This document shows, piece by piece, positions 33,018-45,144 of a stretch of 64,000 nucleotides of DNA (within the stretch, counting starts at the first letter, position 1; each line of letters starts with the position of its first letter). Source of the DNA: Massilia sp. W12 (GTDB lineage: Bacteria; Pseudomonadota; Gammaproteobacteria; Burkholderiales; Burkholderiaceae_D); contig NZ_CP147776.1 of the NCBI RefSeq assembly GCF_037300705.1, positions 1,674,001 through 1,738,000 on the forward strand, written 5' to 3'. Under the pieces are notes generated by a model. That model saw nothing but the letters and a program-made list of their open reading frames with translations, was not told the origin of the DNA and did no database searches. Position numbers and translations under genes: made by a program.

Positions 33018-34049
33018 ATGGCGCATTTGGCTAGCGTGCAGGCCGCGCCTGCACCCCGTATTGATGATTCCTGGCGCAGCTGGATTGCGGAAAATCTGAT
33101 GTTAGGCGGCGCGCCGCAAGATTTGGCGCGGGTCTTGGCCAGCCAGGGTTTTCATGTGTTCGAGATTGAACGCGAATTGCAACTGGCCTTGTCCAGTCCC
33201 TATTTGCGCGGCGTGCGCCGCTTGCAAAACCGCATCGCCAAGCGCGATTGGCTGTTGGGCATTCAGCAAAAACTCAATCGCTTGCGCCCGCCTGTGATTG
33301 AGCGGCGCGCCAAACTCAGCCGGGAAGCGTTTTTGCATGACTACTACGCGCAAAACCGCCCGGTGATTATCACCGGCATGATGGAAGATTGGCCGGCGCT
33401 GCAAAAATGGAATCTGGATTGGCTCGCCGCCCAGTTTGGCGCGCGCGAAGTGGAAGTGCAATTTGGCCGCAATGCTGACGCCAATTACGAACTCAACAGC
33501 ATTGCGCATAAAAAGAAAATGCGCTTTGGCGAGTATTGCAATTTGGTGCGCACGGCGGGCGCGACCAATGATTTTTACATGACCGCCAATAATGACAGCG
33601 CGAACCGGCAAGCCTTGATTGAGCTGTGGCAGGACATTGTGCAGCTGCCGGAATATTTACGCGCAGACGACGCGCAGCGCGGCTTTTTCTGGTTTGGCCC
33701 GGCTGGCACCATCACTCCGTTCCACCATGACTTGACGAATAATTTCATGGCCCAGGTGATGGGCAGAAAGCGCGTCAAAATCATGGCCGCCTGCGACACC
33801 CCGCTGTTGCGCAACTTCCGTCACTGTTTTACCGAAATTGACGGGCGCAATCCGGACCCGGCGCGCTGGACTGAGCTGCGCGATGTGCAAATCCATGAAT
33901 GTGTGCTGGAACCCGGTGAAATTCTGTTTTTGCCGGTCGGCTGCTGGCACTTTGTCGAGGGGCTGGATATTTCCATCACCATCGCTTTCACCAATTTCCT
34001 GTGGGATAACGATTTTTTCAGCAATTACCCGCAAGACCACGACTTTTAA
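33018..34049 (+). CDS. JmjC/cupin-8 family Fe(II)/2-oxoglutarate oxygenase-like protein
   Basis: The 343-residue cytoplasmic protein has the cupin-8/JmjC fold markers: RPVIITGMMEDWPALQKW at about 115-132 (family opening), the iron-binding HxD in PFHHDLTNNF, and the distal His in LPVGCWHFVEGLD, followed by the closing strand ISITIAF. The family hydroxylates amino-acid side chains of proteins or small molecules using 2-oxoglutarate. No signal peptide is present. It sits between chitinases 1 and 2 on the same strand, with 91 and 36 bases on either side. Its target is unknown; action on the chitinases before export, or on a metabolite, is speculation. Confidence 0.83.
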   Translation: MAHLASVQAAPAPRIDDSWRSWIAENLMLGGAPQDLARVLASQGFHVFEIERELQLALSSPYLRGVRRLQNRIAKRDWLLGIQQKLNRLRPPVIERRAKLSREAFLHDYYAQNRPVIITGMMEDWPALQKWNLDWLAAQFGAREVEVQFGRNADANYELNSIAHKKKMRFGEYCNLVRTAGATNDFYMTANNDSANRQALIELWQDIVQLPEYLRADDAQRGFFWFGPAGTITPFHHDLTNNFMAQVMGRKRVKIMAACDTPLLRNFRHCFTEIDGRNPDPARWTELRDVQIHECVLEPGEILFLPVGCWHFVEGLDISITIAFTNFLWDNDFFSNYPQDHDF

Positions 34050-34085
34050 GCCGCGCCAGACGGTTTTTTCAAACAAGGGGAGACT

Positions 34086-35624
34086 ATGAAACAGCAGATT
34101 TCACTGATCACGCTGGCCGTTTTGGCGCTGGCGGGTTGCGGCGGTGAAGCGCCGCAAAGCGCGCCGCAGTTATTGGCCGCGCGCGCAGCGCTGGCCTGCG
34201 AGGCCTGGAACGCCAGCGCAATCTACACCGCCGGCATGTGCGCCACCTATGGCGGCAAGACCTGGAAGGCGAAATGGTGGACGCAAAACAATGTGCCGGG
34301 GGCGGATCAATGGGGGCCATGGGAATTGCAGAGCGCCACGCCGACGCCCACACCCACGCCGACGCCTACGCCCACACCTACGCCCACACCGACACCGACG
34401 CCAACGCCAACGCCTGGGACATGTCAGCCATATCGAGCCGGCGCGGCCTATCAAACCGGGGCCATCGTCAGCAATGCCGGCGGGGTGTATCAATGCACGG
34501 TCGCCGGCTGGTGTTCAAGCGGCGCAGCGGCTTATGAGCCGGGGGTAGGCTGGGCCTGGCAACACGCCTGGAGCGCGGCGCCGGCCAACAGCTGCACCAC
34601 GCCGACACCGACGCCCACACCCACACCCACGCCGACGCCGACGCCGACGCCCACACCAACGCCGGGCTTGAAAAAGCATATGCTGGTCGGCTATTGGCAT
34701 AACTTCAGCAATCCCAGCGGGCCGACTTATCCGATCAAGCAAGTGGCGGACGAATGGGATGTGATTGTGGTTTCGTTTGGCGACAATGCCGGCAATGGCA
34801 ATGTGGCTTTCAAACTCGATCCGGCCGCCGGCAGCGAAGCGCAGTTCATCCAAGACATCAAAGATAAAAAAGCGCTTGGCAAGAAAGTGATTCTGTCCCT
34901 TGGCGGGCAGGATGGTTCGATCACGCTGAACACTGACAGCGATGTGGCGAATTTCGTCAACAGCCTGCATGGCTTGATGGTGAAGTATGGCTTTGACGGG
35001 ATTGATATCGATCTGGAAAGCGGTTCCGGCGTGACGCATGGCGCACCGATTATCAATAATCTGATCAAGGCGGTAAAACAGCTCAAAGCCAAGGTCGGGC
35101 CGTCGTTCTATCTCTCGATGGCGCCGGAACATCCTTATGTGCAGGGCGGCTATACCTCGTATGGCAGTATCTGGGGCGCATATCTGCCCATCATCGACGG
35201 CTTGCGCGATGATCTTTCGGTAATCCATGTGCAGTACTACAACAATGGCGGCTTTGATACACCGTATGCCGCCGGAACTGTGCAGGAAGGGACAGTCGAT
35301 GGGCTGGTGGCCGGCAGCAAGATGTTAATCGAAGGCTTCCCGCTGGCGCGCGGCAGCGCTGGCCAATTCAAGGGTTTGCGTGCGGATCAGGTGGCGTTTG
35401 GCGTGCCCTCCGGGCGGCAATCTGCGAATCGCGGCTTTGTCACGCCGCAAGTGGTGGCGGATGCGCTCAATTGTATGAGCCGTTTGCAACATTGCGGCAG
35501 CGTTAAACCGAACCAGGCCTATCCGGATTTCCGTGGCGTCATGACCTGGTCTATCAACTGGGACAGATACGACGGCTTTAATTTCTCCAAGCCGGCCGCC
35601 GCCGCTTTGAAGACGATGCCTTAA
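34086..35624 (+). CDS. GH18 chitinase lipoprotein (chitinase 2)
   Basis: The 512-residue product starts MKQQISLITLAVLALAGC with lipobox LAGC, Cys18. It repeats the cassette of chitinase 1: CBM5/12 ([20 protein letters not shown]), (Thr-Pro)13, second binding module ([19 protein letters not shown]), (Thr-Pro)11. The catalytic domain is different: a compact GH18 beginning HMLVGYWHNFSNPSG with VILSLGGQDG and DGIDIDLE, Glu311 as catalytic acid, lacking the insertion domain. This resembles the ChiC/ChiD-like nonprocessive subgroup. AAGGGGAG precedes the ATG. The N-terminal cassette is nearly identical to its paralogues at DNA level in the CBM5/12 segment. Confidence 0.92.
   Translation: MKQQISLITLAVLALAGCGGEAPQSAPQLLAARAALACEAWNASAIYTAGMCATYGGKTWKAKWWTQNNVPGADQWGPWELQSATPTPTPTPTPTPTPTPTPTPTPTPTPGTCQPYRAGAAYQTGAIVSNAGGVYQCTVAGWCSSGAAAYEPGVGWAWQHAWSAAPANSCTTPTPTPTPTPTPTPTPTPTPTPGLKKHMLVGYWHNFSNPSGPTYPIKQVADEWDVIVVSFGDNAGNGNVAFKLDPAAGSEAQFIQDIKDKKALGKKVILSLGGQDGSITLNTDSDVANFVNSLHGLMVKYGFDGIDIDLESGSGVTHGAPIINNLIKAVKQLKAKVGPSFYLSMAPEHPYVQGGYTSYGSIWGAYLPIIDGLRDDLSVIHVQYYNNGGFDTPYAAGTVQEGTVDGLVAGSKMLIEGFPLARGSAGQFKGLRADQVAFGVPSGRQSANRGFVTPQVVADALNCMSRLQHCGSVKPNQAYPDFRGVMTWSINWDRYDGFNFSKPAAAALKTMP
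34338..34415 (+). repeat. Thr-Pro linker repeat 1 of chitinase 2
   Basis: 13 ACN-CCN hexamers encode (Thr-Pro)13. Confidence 0.9.
34599..34664 (+). repeat. Thr-Pro linker repeat 2 of chitinase 2
   Basis: 11 ACN-CCN hexamers encode (Thr-Pro)11. Confidence 0.9.
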
Positions 35625-35643
35625 ACCGGCCCCGCCCGCAGTA

Positions 35644-35669
35644 CGCACCCGGCGCCAAGGCCGGGTGCG
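35644..35669 (+). other. GC hairpin between chitinases 2 and 3
   Basis: CGCACCCGGC pairs perfectly with GCCGGGTGCG around a six-base loop. No T run follows. It lies 20 bases after the chitinase 2 stop. Confidence 0.7.
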
Positions 35670-35719
35670 GCAAGACCCTGCGCTGGACACAGATCCGGCC
35701 TGAATCAACAGGAGACCAA

Positions 35720-37462
35720 ATGAAATCTATCCAATATCCCGCCCGTTTGGGCGTGAGCATGCTCTTGCTCGGCCTGTTAGCCGCATGCGGCGGACAACAG
35801 GAAAGCAGCACCAATACGCCGCGCTTATTGGCCAGTCGCGCCGCTTGCGCAGACTGGAGCGCCGCCAGCGTGTACACCGCCGGCCAATGCGTGACATACA
35901 ACGGTAAAACCTGGAAGGCCAAATGGTGGACGCAAAACAATGCGCCCGGCGCTGACCAGTGGGGGCCGTGGGAATTGCAAAGCGCTACGCCGACGCCAAC
36001 CCCGACGCCGACACCGACGCCGACGCCAACGCCCACACCCACGCCTACGCCAACGCCGACGCCAACACCGACGCCAACACCGACGCCAACACCCACGCCG
36101 ACGCCAAGCTGTCAGGCGTATAAAGCCGGCAACGCCTATACCCAAGGCCAGGTGATCAGCCACGCCGGCGGCTATTACGCCTGTCTGGTGGCGGGCTGGT
36201 GCTCGTCCGGCAACAGCGCTTACGAACCGGGGCGCGGCTGGGCTTGGAGCCAAGCCTGGAAGCAGGTGAATTCCTGCAACGGCGGCGATACGCCGACGCC
36301 AACGCCGACGCCGACGCCAACGCCTACCCCCACCCCGACGCCGACGCCGACGCCGACACCCACCCCAGGCGTGCCGAGCAAGGCGCAGGCAGAGGCGAAA
36401 GAAGTGCAGCTCACCGATACGCCATTTTTCAAAACCGTGAAAGCTTCCGTGCGCACGCTGGCTTCGGCGGAAGTGGAGAAAGTCACGCCGGGGAATGCGG
36501 CCAACCCGCTCAATGTGAAACGGGTTGAGCGTCTCTTGCCGGCAGCCAAATGGGATTACTACTTTGCGGTGCGCGACGCCAGTTACAGCTATACCCGTTT
36601 CCTGCAGGCCGTGGCCAAATTCCCGGCGCTGTGCGACGACTACAGCGATGGCCGCAACGCGGATGCGATTTGCCGCCATTCCCTGGCGACGATGTTCGCC
36701 CACTTCGCCCAGGAAACCGGCGAACACAACGCTAACAGCAGCATCCCGCAATGGCGCCAGGGTTTGTACTATTTGCGCGAAATGGGTTGCAGCGAGACTG
36801 GCGGCACATGCGGCTACAACACGGAATGCAATGATCCGGTGTTTAACAAGGTCTGGACTTGCGGCAAAAATGCCGACGGCACGTTCAAGAAATATTTTGG
36901 ACGCGGGGCCAAGCAGCTGAGCTACAACTACAACTACGGCCCGTTTTCGCAGGCGATGAATCAAGGCGATCAATTCGCGCTCTTGAATAACCCGGATCTG
37001 GTTGCCTCCACCTGGCTTAATCTGGCTTCGGCCACCTTCTTCTTTGTTTATCCGCAACCGCCCAAGCCCTCGATGCTGCATGTGGTCGATGGCACATGGG
37101 TTCCGAATGCGGCGGACAAGGCCGCCGGGGCCGGCAATAACTTCGCCACCACCATCATGATTATCAATGCGGAATGCGGCACGGGGACAGAAAAGCCGGC
37201 GGCGCAAAACCGCATTGATTATTACAAGCAATTCTCAGCCGACCTGGGCTGGGATTACAGCAAGGAACAATTATCTTGCGCCAGCATGCAGCGCTTTGGC
37301 CCCAACAGCTCAGCCGCATACAACATCTATTGGGAGAAAAACTGGAATGCCGGCGGCGAATACCAATGCCAGCTGGTCAGCTACCAGACGCCGTACAGCG
37401 CCTTGATTCCGGGCAATTACGTCAAGTGCGTGCAAGACAATTGGAATGTCGTATTGAAATAA
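35720..37462 (+). CDS. GH19 chitinase lipoprotein (chitinase 3)
   Basis: The 580-residue product has lipobox LAAC (Cys23) and the shared cassette: CBM5/12, (Thr-Pro)20, second module ([20 protein letters not shown]), (Thr-Pro)13. The catalytic domain is GH19, not GH18: FAQETGEHN with Glu332 as the general acid, and FGRGAKQLSYNYNYGPFSQ, the GH19 signature. GH19 enzymes invert the anomeric carbon and prefer different chitin forms, so the enzyme complements the GH18 paralogues. Several cysteines (CGYNTEC, CNDPVFNKVWTC) suggest disulfides. AGGAG lies eight bases before the ATG. Confidence 0.93.
   Translation: MKSIQYPARLGVSMLLLGLLAACGGQQESSTNTPRLLASRAACADWSAASVYTAGQCVTYNGKTWKAKWWTQNNAPGADQWGPWELQSATPTPTPTPTPTPTPTPTPTPTPTPTPTPTPTPTPTPTPTPSCQAYKAGNAYTQGQVISHAGGYYACLVAGWCSSGNSAYEPGRGWAWSQAWKQVNSCNGGDTPTPTPTPTPTPTPTPTPTPTPTPTPGVPSKAQAEAKEVQLTDTPFFKTVKASVRTLASAEVEKVTPGNAANPLNVKRVERLLPAAKWDYYFAVRDASYSYTRFLQAVAKFPALCDDYSDGRNADAICRHSLATMFAHFAQETGEHNANSSIPQWRQGLYYLREMGCSETGGTCGYNTECNDPVFNKVWTCGKNADGTFKKYFGRGAKQLSYNYNYGPFSQAMNQGDQFALLNNPDLVASTWLNLASATFFFVYPQPPKPSMLHVVDGTWVPNAADKAAGAGNNFATTIMIINAECGTGTEKPAAQNRIDYYKQFSADLGWDYSKEQLSCASMQRFGPNSSAAYNIYWEKNWNAGGEYQCQLVSYQTPYSALIPGNYVKCVQDNWNVVLK
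35987..36106 (+). repeat. Thr-Pro linker repeat 1 of chitinase 3
   Basis: 20 ACN-CCN hexamers encode (Thr-Pro)20, the longest of the eight linkers. Confidence 0.9.
36290..36367 (+). repeat. Thr-Pro linker repeat 2 of chitinase 3
   Basis: 13 ACN-CCN hexamers encode (Thr-Pro)13 before the GH19 domain. Confidence 0.9.
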
Positions 37463-37470
37463 GCAGCGTC

Positions 37471-37490
37471 CCCCCTGCCGCAGCAGGGGG
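37471..37490 (+). other. GC hairpin between chitinases 3 and 4
   Basis: CCCCCTGC pairs with GCAGGGGG around CGCA, nine bases after the stop codon. No T run follows. Confidence 0.65.
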
Positions 37491-37516
37491 AAATATAACG
37501 ATAGAGGAGATGATCC

Positions 37517-40174
<2,658 letters not shown>

Positions 40175-40256
40175 GCAGCGTTTTGGGGTGCGTCCGGCCA
40201 CAAGCCGGCGCGCACCGCCGGCGTTGAAGATGTGTTTTTCCATTTATCCGCATTGG

Positions 40257-40291
40257 CCGTCGGCGCTTGGGGGCGCCGGCGGATTTTTTTT
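40257..40291 (+). terminator. rho-independent terminator of the chitinase cluster
   Basis: CCGTCGGCGC (40257-40266) pairs with GCGCCGGCGG (40273-40282), one G-T pair, and is followed by A and eight T. It is the only hairpin in the cluster with a T run. Confidence 0.88.
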
Positions 40292-40360
40292 GGCCGCAAA
40301 TTCCGGGCCGGCTTGTGACGCGGGCCGGCGTCGCCTGGCCCTGAGCGCTTGAGGCTGGAC

Positions 40361-41203
40361 TCAATCCTGCTGTTCAATCTGGGCCAAGCTCAGCCCTTCG
40401 CTGTCTTTCCAGCAGTGCAAACCTTGCACCGGCGCGCCATGGATCACGGCAGCCGCACAGGCCGGGGTGGGAAATTCGATATCGCGTGCAAAGCGCAGGC
40501 AATCGTCTTCTTCTTCCAACAGACCTTCATCAAGCAGCTGTTCGCGCAAGAGCGCAATCCAGAGTGCGCGCTCGGGGTGTTTGACTTCCAGCGTGGTTTG
40601 CGAACCGGCAAACACCACAAATCCGCTCGGGCTGGGGGTGCCGCTGGCTTGCAATCCGTGCACATCGCAATACAACACATCCTGGTCGTCGGTGGCGTCA
40701 ATGCTTTGGGTCGAAGGCACCAGCAGTTCACAGCCCAGCGCCGGCAGCAGTTGGCGGATATTGTGCAAAAAACCTTCCATATCAGCGCGCTCAGATTCAG
40801 GCAGGGCGCGCACCGGCGGCGGTTCATGGTTGACCTGGGCGCGGCCTGCGCCTTGCGCAATCTCGGTCAGGCGCGCGGCCAGATAACGCAGTTGCGGTTT
40901 GCCCAGCGGGCCATCTTTGCTGACAAAGCAAATCACATTGTTCCAAAAGTCCTGCCCCAATTGCTGGCGCAGACATTGGCGCAGGCAATCCGCTTCGCCG
41001 ATCGCCAGCGCATCCAGACCGCTGGCGCCATCGACCCCGGTCAACACATAGACGCCCGGGCCTTGCAATTCTTCGCGTGCGCAAAGTTGCGCAAATTCAT
41101 GGCGCGGCGCAGTGATCGCCTTGCCGGTCCAATTCGATAATTCAGCGGTGCGCAGGCGCTTTGCTTCGCCATGCACCAGGAAAATTTTTACGGTTGCACT
41201 CAT
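40361..41203 (-). CDS. GIY-YIG-like nuclease-family protein with C-terminal DUF4357-like region
   Basis: The 280-residue product has the layout of the GIY-YIG/DUF4357 proteins. GPGVYVLTG (about 49-57) corresponds to GIY and LAIGEADCLRQCLRQQLG (about 66-83) to the YIG strand and the following helix with Arg. The next part reads FWNNVICFVSKDGPLGKPQL then RYLAARLTEIA. In canonical GIY-YIG enzymes the second motif begins with Tyr; here it is Ala-Ile-Gly, so catalysis may be lost. The C-terminal third (SGFVVFAGSQTTLE) resembles DUF4357. It is convergent with the chitinase cluster. The role is unknown; a regulatory or DNA-binding role is possible. Confidence 0.72.
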   Translation of the reverse strand: MSATVKIFLVHGEAKRLRTAELSNWTGKAITAPRHEFAQLCAREELQGPGVYVLTGVDGASGLDALAIGEADCLRQCLRQQLGQDFWNNVICFVSKDGPLGKPQLRYLAARLTEIAQGAGRAQVNHEPPPVRALPESERADMEGFLHNIRQLLPALGCELLVPSTQSIDATDDQDVLYCDVHGLQASGTPSPSGFVVFAGSQTTLEVKHPERALWIALLREQLLDEGLLEEEDDCLRFARDIEFPTPACAAAVIHGAPVQGLHCWKDSEGLSLAQIEQQD

Positions 41204-41285
41204 GGTTTTGTATAGGGGTTGTTCCGGTTTTGCCGGGATTGTTCGGTGATATAGGCAATCTTATGGCAGTAGCTATGCGCTTGGA

Positions 41286-41720
41286 TTAACCATAGGCGCC
41301 GCCGGTCCAGAGCAAATCAAAGCTGCGGGCCAGCAGGGCGATTGTGGCAATCGCTCCGGCGCCAAAGGTAAACACCAGCAATAAGGCCAGCGGCCAGCCG
41401 GAAGCGCTTTGTCTGCCGCTGGCGGGATTGTGGCGCGCATCCCATTTTTCATCCGCGCTCAAGCCATAGACAAGGGCGGTCAATACGCCGGCCAGGGCTG
41501 AGAGCATCAGCGGCAGCATGTCGAAAAAGGTATGTCCGGGAAATAAAGTCAGCAATACGCCAGAAGGAATGATGCTGGCTGCGTGCAGCCAGGCGGCGCG
41601 GTCTTGCCAGCCGTATAAATAGAAACGGTGTAGGCCCAGCGCGCCGCCAAAGGCGGCGAGCAGGGTGGCGAATGTCTTGTTTTTGTGCGCGCTAAGCGCT
41701 TGCGGCAGGGTGCTCATCAT
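41286..41720 (-). CDS. TM2-domain membrane protein
   Basis: The likely start is ATG 41720 or 41717, giving about 144 residues; the frame is open for 23 more codons without a good ribosome-binding site. KNKTFATLLAAFGGALGLHR then FYLYG is the TM2 signature (helix, Gly-Leu-His-Arg-Phe-Tyr). Further hydrophobic segments near SIIPSGVLLTLF, LPLMLSALAGVLTALVYG and LALLLVFTFGAGAIATIALL predict three to four membrane helices. The function of TM2 proteins in bacteria is not established. Confidence 0.78.
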   Translation of the reverse strand: MMSTLPQALSAHKNKTFATLLAAFGGALGLHRFYLYGWQDRAAWLHAASIIPSGVLLTLFPGHTFFDMLPLMLSALAGVLTALVYGLSADEKWDARHNPASGRQSASGWPLALLLVFTFGAGAIATIALLARSFDLLWTGGAYG

Positions 41721-41853
41721 GGTCTTTTTGTGCCAAAGCTGGCGCGCATTGTACGACAAATGGGCGGCCTGTGTTTTTTGTTGCGACAAGCCGCGCAGCC
41801 GGACTGATGCAGTACAAACCGCAGCCAGTCCGTGTTGCGCGCCGTTGCCCGGC

Positions 41854-44469
41854 TTACCAGGCGGGCAGCGGCAATGGTTTTTGCCATTTCACAGTCGGGC
41901 GTTTGGCTGGCGCCGGCAAGGGCGTGCGCACCTCTTGCCGCGCCGGGGCGGCTGGCGGCGGCTTGCCTTGATCCAGCACAAACAAAGACATCAAATGTTG
42001 CATTTGCTCCACTTGGCTGCTCATTTGTTCCGAGGTGGCGGCCAATTCTTCCGCCGCCGCCGCATTTTGCTGGGTGTTTCTGTTCAAATCATTCATGGCC
42101 TGGCTGACTTCAGACAGGCCGCCGGCCTGTGCTTGCGAGGCTTGCGCGATTTCCTGCACCAGATGCGAGGTTTGGCGTATGCCCGGCAGCATATCTTGCA
42201 GCGCTTTGCCGGCGGTCTCTGAAATGCCGAGGCTGGAATCGGCCAGATTGCTGATTTCGCGCGCCGCGTTCTGGCTGCGCTCGGCCAGTTTGCGCACTTC
42301 CGCCGCCACCACCGCAAAGCCTTTGCCATGTTCGCCGGCGCGCGCGGCTTCGATGGCGGCGTTGAGCGCGAGCAAATTGGTTTGATAGGCGATGTCGTCC
42401 ACGATGCCGATTTTGGCGGCGATTTGCTGCATCGCGTGTATGGTTTGCGTGACCGCCTGGCCGCCGCTATCCGCTTCCTGCGCGGAGCGCGCGGCGATGC
42501 CGTCGGTGATGCGCGCATTATCGGCGTTTTTTTCCACCGAACCCAGCATCGAGGCCAGGGCTTTAGAGGAACGCTCGGTGTTGCCGGCCTGGCTGGACGC
42601 GGCACTTGATAAGCTGTTGGCGGTGCTGCTGACCTGTTGCGCGGCGGATGAGAGAGAATCTGCGGCGCTGCGCACTTCGGCGATCAGGCCGGCCAGTTTT
42701 TCACAGGTGGCGTTGGCGTCATCTTTGAGCCGGCCAAAAGTGCCTTCATAGCGGGTTTCGATGCGTTGGCTCAAGTCGCCGCGCGCCAGCGCCGCCAGCA
42801 TGCCGGCGATTTCCTGCAAGCCCTGCTCACTGCCTTGCAGCATGCGGTTCATGCCATTGGTCAAATTGGCCAGGAAGCCTTGTTTGCCTGCGCTCTCTAA
42901 ACGCAGCGAAAAGTCGCCGCGCGCTGCGCTCGCCACCACTTCTTCCACTTCCTGTTCCGCCGCCAGCTCTTGCGTGCGGTCTTGCCATTCCAACACCGTG
43001 CCCAGCCTTTGCCCGTCATGAATCACCGGGCTGGCGGTCAGCTTGAAGCTGCCGGGGCCGAGTTGACATTCATGTGCCTGCTTGTTCTGCAATTGTTGCA
43101 GCCAGTCGGCTGGCAGGCCGGCGGCTTGCGCCAGTGCCTCAAACGGGCTGCCCTCCAGTTGCGCCGGCAGACCTGGCGCCGCCTGCGCCAGCACGCTGTT
43201 GCCGGCGCCAAACAAGCTTTGCATCGATTGGTTTTGATAATTGATCCGCCCCTGGCTGTCGCAAATCATAATGCTGGTGGCGCACATATCGAGCGCCTGG
43301 CGGATACGCGCATTTTGCCGCGCCGCCTGTGCTTCCTGCTCTTCGCGGGTTTTATCCATCCATTCCAGCACGCAGCCCAGACGTTGCCCTTCGGCGCCGA
43401 AAATCGGCGTCGCCAGCCAGCTGAACAAACGGGCCCCAAGACGCAATTGCCCGCCCTGGCTTTGGCTTAATTCGCCTGCTTGCGGCAACGTTGCGCCGAA
43501 GATATCCAGGCGCCCGCCCTGCAGCGCCGCCGCCTTGAATTCCGGCAGGCTGACGCGGATATCGTCTTGCGCCTCGCGCATCAGTTTTTGCAGGGCTTCA
43601 TTCTGATAAATGATTTGGCCCTGGGCATTGGTGATCATGATGTTGGCGCTGACGCTGGCGATGGCGGTTTGCTGGATTTGCACTTCGCCTTTCATCCGCA
43701 TATCTGTTTCGGCCAATTGACGCGTCATATCCGCCAAGGCGCGCATCAGGTCGCCGATTTCATCTGTGCCTGCTTGCGGCATGTCGATGTGGAAGTTGCC
43801 TGCAGCCACTGCTTGCGCAATGCGCACGGCGTCATTCAGGGGTTTGGTGACGCTGGCCGCCACCATGCTGGAAATCGCCAGCACGCCAAACAGCGCCAGC
43901 GAAATCGTGCCGCCAATCACAAACAGCATTTCGATATTCACGGTTTTGCTGGTGGCCAGGGCGGCGGCAGTGCGCTTATCCAGGTCTTGCACCGTGAAAT
44001 CCAATTCTTTTTTGATGGCTTGATAATGCCCGGCGGCAGATTGCATGGAGGCAATCCCGGTGTTGGCATCGATGCTGCCCATATCCAGTGCGGCGCTGAT
44101 CGCCATTTTGTAATTGCCCAGGCGGGGCAGGGTGCGCTCACCCAGGTTTTTGAGCACAGGATTTTGTTGCATCTTGCCGAATTCCTGCTCGATATTGTCG
44201 AGCCGCTTGATGAAGTCTGTGGTCATCTTTTTGATGGCGGCTTCATCCATGCTGCTCATGATGGCGATTTTTCCATACACTTCGGCGTGCAACTCGCCCA
44301 GTTGTATCAGTTCCTGGCTGGCGCTGCGATAGGCGGCTTGATTGACTTCGCCCAGCTCTACCATGCGGCTGTCCTGCGAACGCATGGCCATAAATGACAA
44401 CAGCCCCAGAAGCAAGATGCAAGCCAGGGCTGTCATTGGTGCGATATACATCCGTTGTTTGATTTTCAT
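41854..44469 (-). CDS. methyl-accepting chemotaxis protein with HAMP and two PAS domains
   Basis: The ATG at 44469 (GAGG six bases upstream) yields 871 residues. Two membrane helices (about 8-28 and 180-202) enclose a helical periplasmic domain. A HAMP domain, two PAS domains ([20 protein letters not shown] and [20 protein letters not shown]), a second HAMP-like stretch and the MCP signalling domain follow; the hairpin tip is [20 protein letters not shown]. The tail is Pro/Ala-rich and ends LPLPAW, lacking a CheR/CheB-tethering pentapeptide. The upstream gene encodes a separate periplasmic Cache protein, which may supply ligand sensing. Confidence 0.93.
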   Translation of the reverse strand: MKIKQRMYIAPMTALACILLLGLLSFMAMRSQDSRMVELGEVNQAAYRSASQELIQLGELHAEVYGKIAIMSSMDEAAIKKMTTDFIKRLDNIEQEFGKMQQNPVLKNLGERTLPRLGNYKMAISAALDMGSIDANTGIASMQSAAGHYQAIKKELDFTVQDLDKRTAAALATSKTVNIEMLFVIGGTISLALFGVLAISSMVAASVTKPLNDAVRIAQAVAAGNFHIDMPQAGTDEIGDLMRALADMTRQLAETDMRMKGEVQIQQTAIASVSANIMITNAQGQIIYQNEALQKLMREAQDDIRVSLPEFKAAALQGGRLDIFGATLPQAGELSQSQGGQLRLGARLFSWLATPIFGAEGQRLGCVLEWMDKTREEQEAQAARQNARIRQALDMCATSIMICDSQGRINYQNQSMQSLFGAGNSVLAQAAPGLPAQLEGSPFEALAQAAGLPADWLQQLQNKQAHECQLGPGSFKLTASPVIHDGQRLGTVLEWQDRTQELAAEQEVEEVVASAARGDFSLRLESAGKQGFLANLTNGMNRMLQGSEQGLQEIAGMLAALARGDLSQRIETRYEGTFGRLKDDANATCEKLAGLIAEVRSAADSLSSAAQQVSSTANSLSSAASSQAGNTERSSKALASMLGSVEKNADNARITDGIAARSAQEADSGGQAVTQTIHAMQQIAAKIGIVDDIAYQTNLLALNAAIEAARAGEHGKGFAVVAAEVRKLAERSQNAAREISNLADSSLGISETAGKALQDMLPGIRQTSHLVQEIAQASQAQAGGLSEVSQAMNDLNRNTQQNAAAAEELAATSEQMSSQVEQMQHLMSLFVLDQGKPPPAAPARQEVRTPLPAPAKRPTVKWQKPLPLPAW

Positions 44470-44559
44470 ACGCAACCTCATTTGCTTTTTGCCAACATGA
44501 CGTGGCAACGGATGCAGCGGTGAGTTTGCCTGGCGGCTGGCGCGCCGCCAGGCAAATGA

Positions 44560-45018
44560 TTATTTATAAATCCCGCCGCATACCGCAGTTTCACCCAGGC
44601 GTTCGCAATACATCTGCTTGGGTTCGACTTTGCGGCTTTCAGGGTTGGTGAATTTATAGTCTTGCCAGAAATTGGCTTTGGCTTTGGCCAGCTCGACGCG
44701 CTCTTTGACAAAAGGCTTGCCGTCGATATCTTTGAAGTCGATGAGATTTTTGCCAACCATTTTTTGATTGGCGCCGTGCGCCAACACCGTGCCATCCAGA
44801 CCATATACGACCAGATATAAGTCGCGATCTGAGAATTGGCCGCCTTTTTTGCTGATTTCCGCGTAGCCTTTTTCAGCGCCGTTGGCTTTGATGAAGGCTA
44901 CCCCTTTTTGCACCATGGCGACGGCCTCTTCTTTGGTGGCGTTGCCAGCGGCGGCGGGCAGGGAAAGCGCCGCCAGGGACAGATAAAACAGGGAATTGCG
45001 CAGTACAGTGATCGACAT
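44560..45018 (-). CDS. periplasmic single-Cache-domain sensor protein
   Basis: The ATG at 45018 is preceded by AGGATCACC and starts a signal peptide (LRNSLFYLSLAALSLPAAAG). The 152-residue product is a lone Cache-type domain: helix AMVQKGVAFIKANGAEKG, then FSDRDLYLVVYGLDGTVLAH, MVGKNLIDFKD and FWQDYKF. Such free Cache domains bind small ligands. It precedes the MCP gene by 90 bases on the same strand, so it may be a ligand-binding partner of that receptor. Two Cys near the C-terminus may form a disulfide. Confidence 0.85.
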   Translation of the reverse strand: MSITVLRNSLFYLSLAALSLPAAAGNATKEEAVAMVQKGVAFIKANGAEKGYAEISKKGGQFSDRDLYLVVYGLDGTVLAHGANQKMVGKNLIDFKDIDGKPFVKERVELAKAKANFWQDYKFTNPESRKVEPKQMYCERLGETAVCGGIYK

Positions 45019-45144
45019 GGTGATCCTCATCTGGTGAAAAATCCTGTTAAGAACAAAGTGTCTTACTGCACCCATTTTAAGACACAATTTTCTGAATGGG
45101 GGCGGTTTTTTTATGTGCGCAATAACCTCATCCGCAGTAGTGCT

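Noticed and set aside
35825-37231. 468-codon minus-strand frame, and other minus-strand frames over the chitinases reading Gly-Val or Trp/Arg-rich repeats
   Set aside because: They are the reverse of the Thr-Pro repeat DNA, not proteins.
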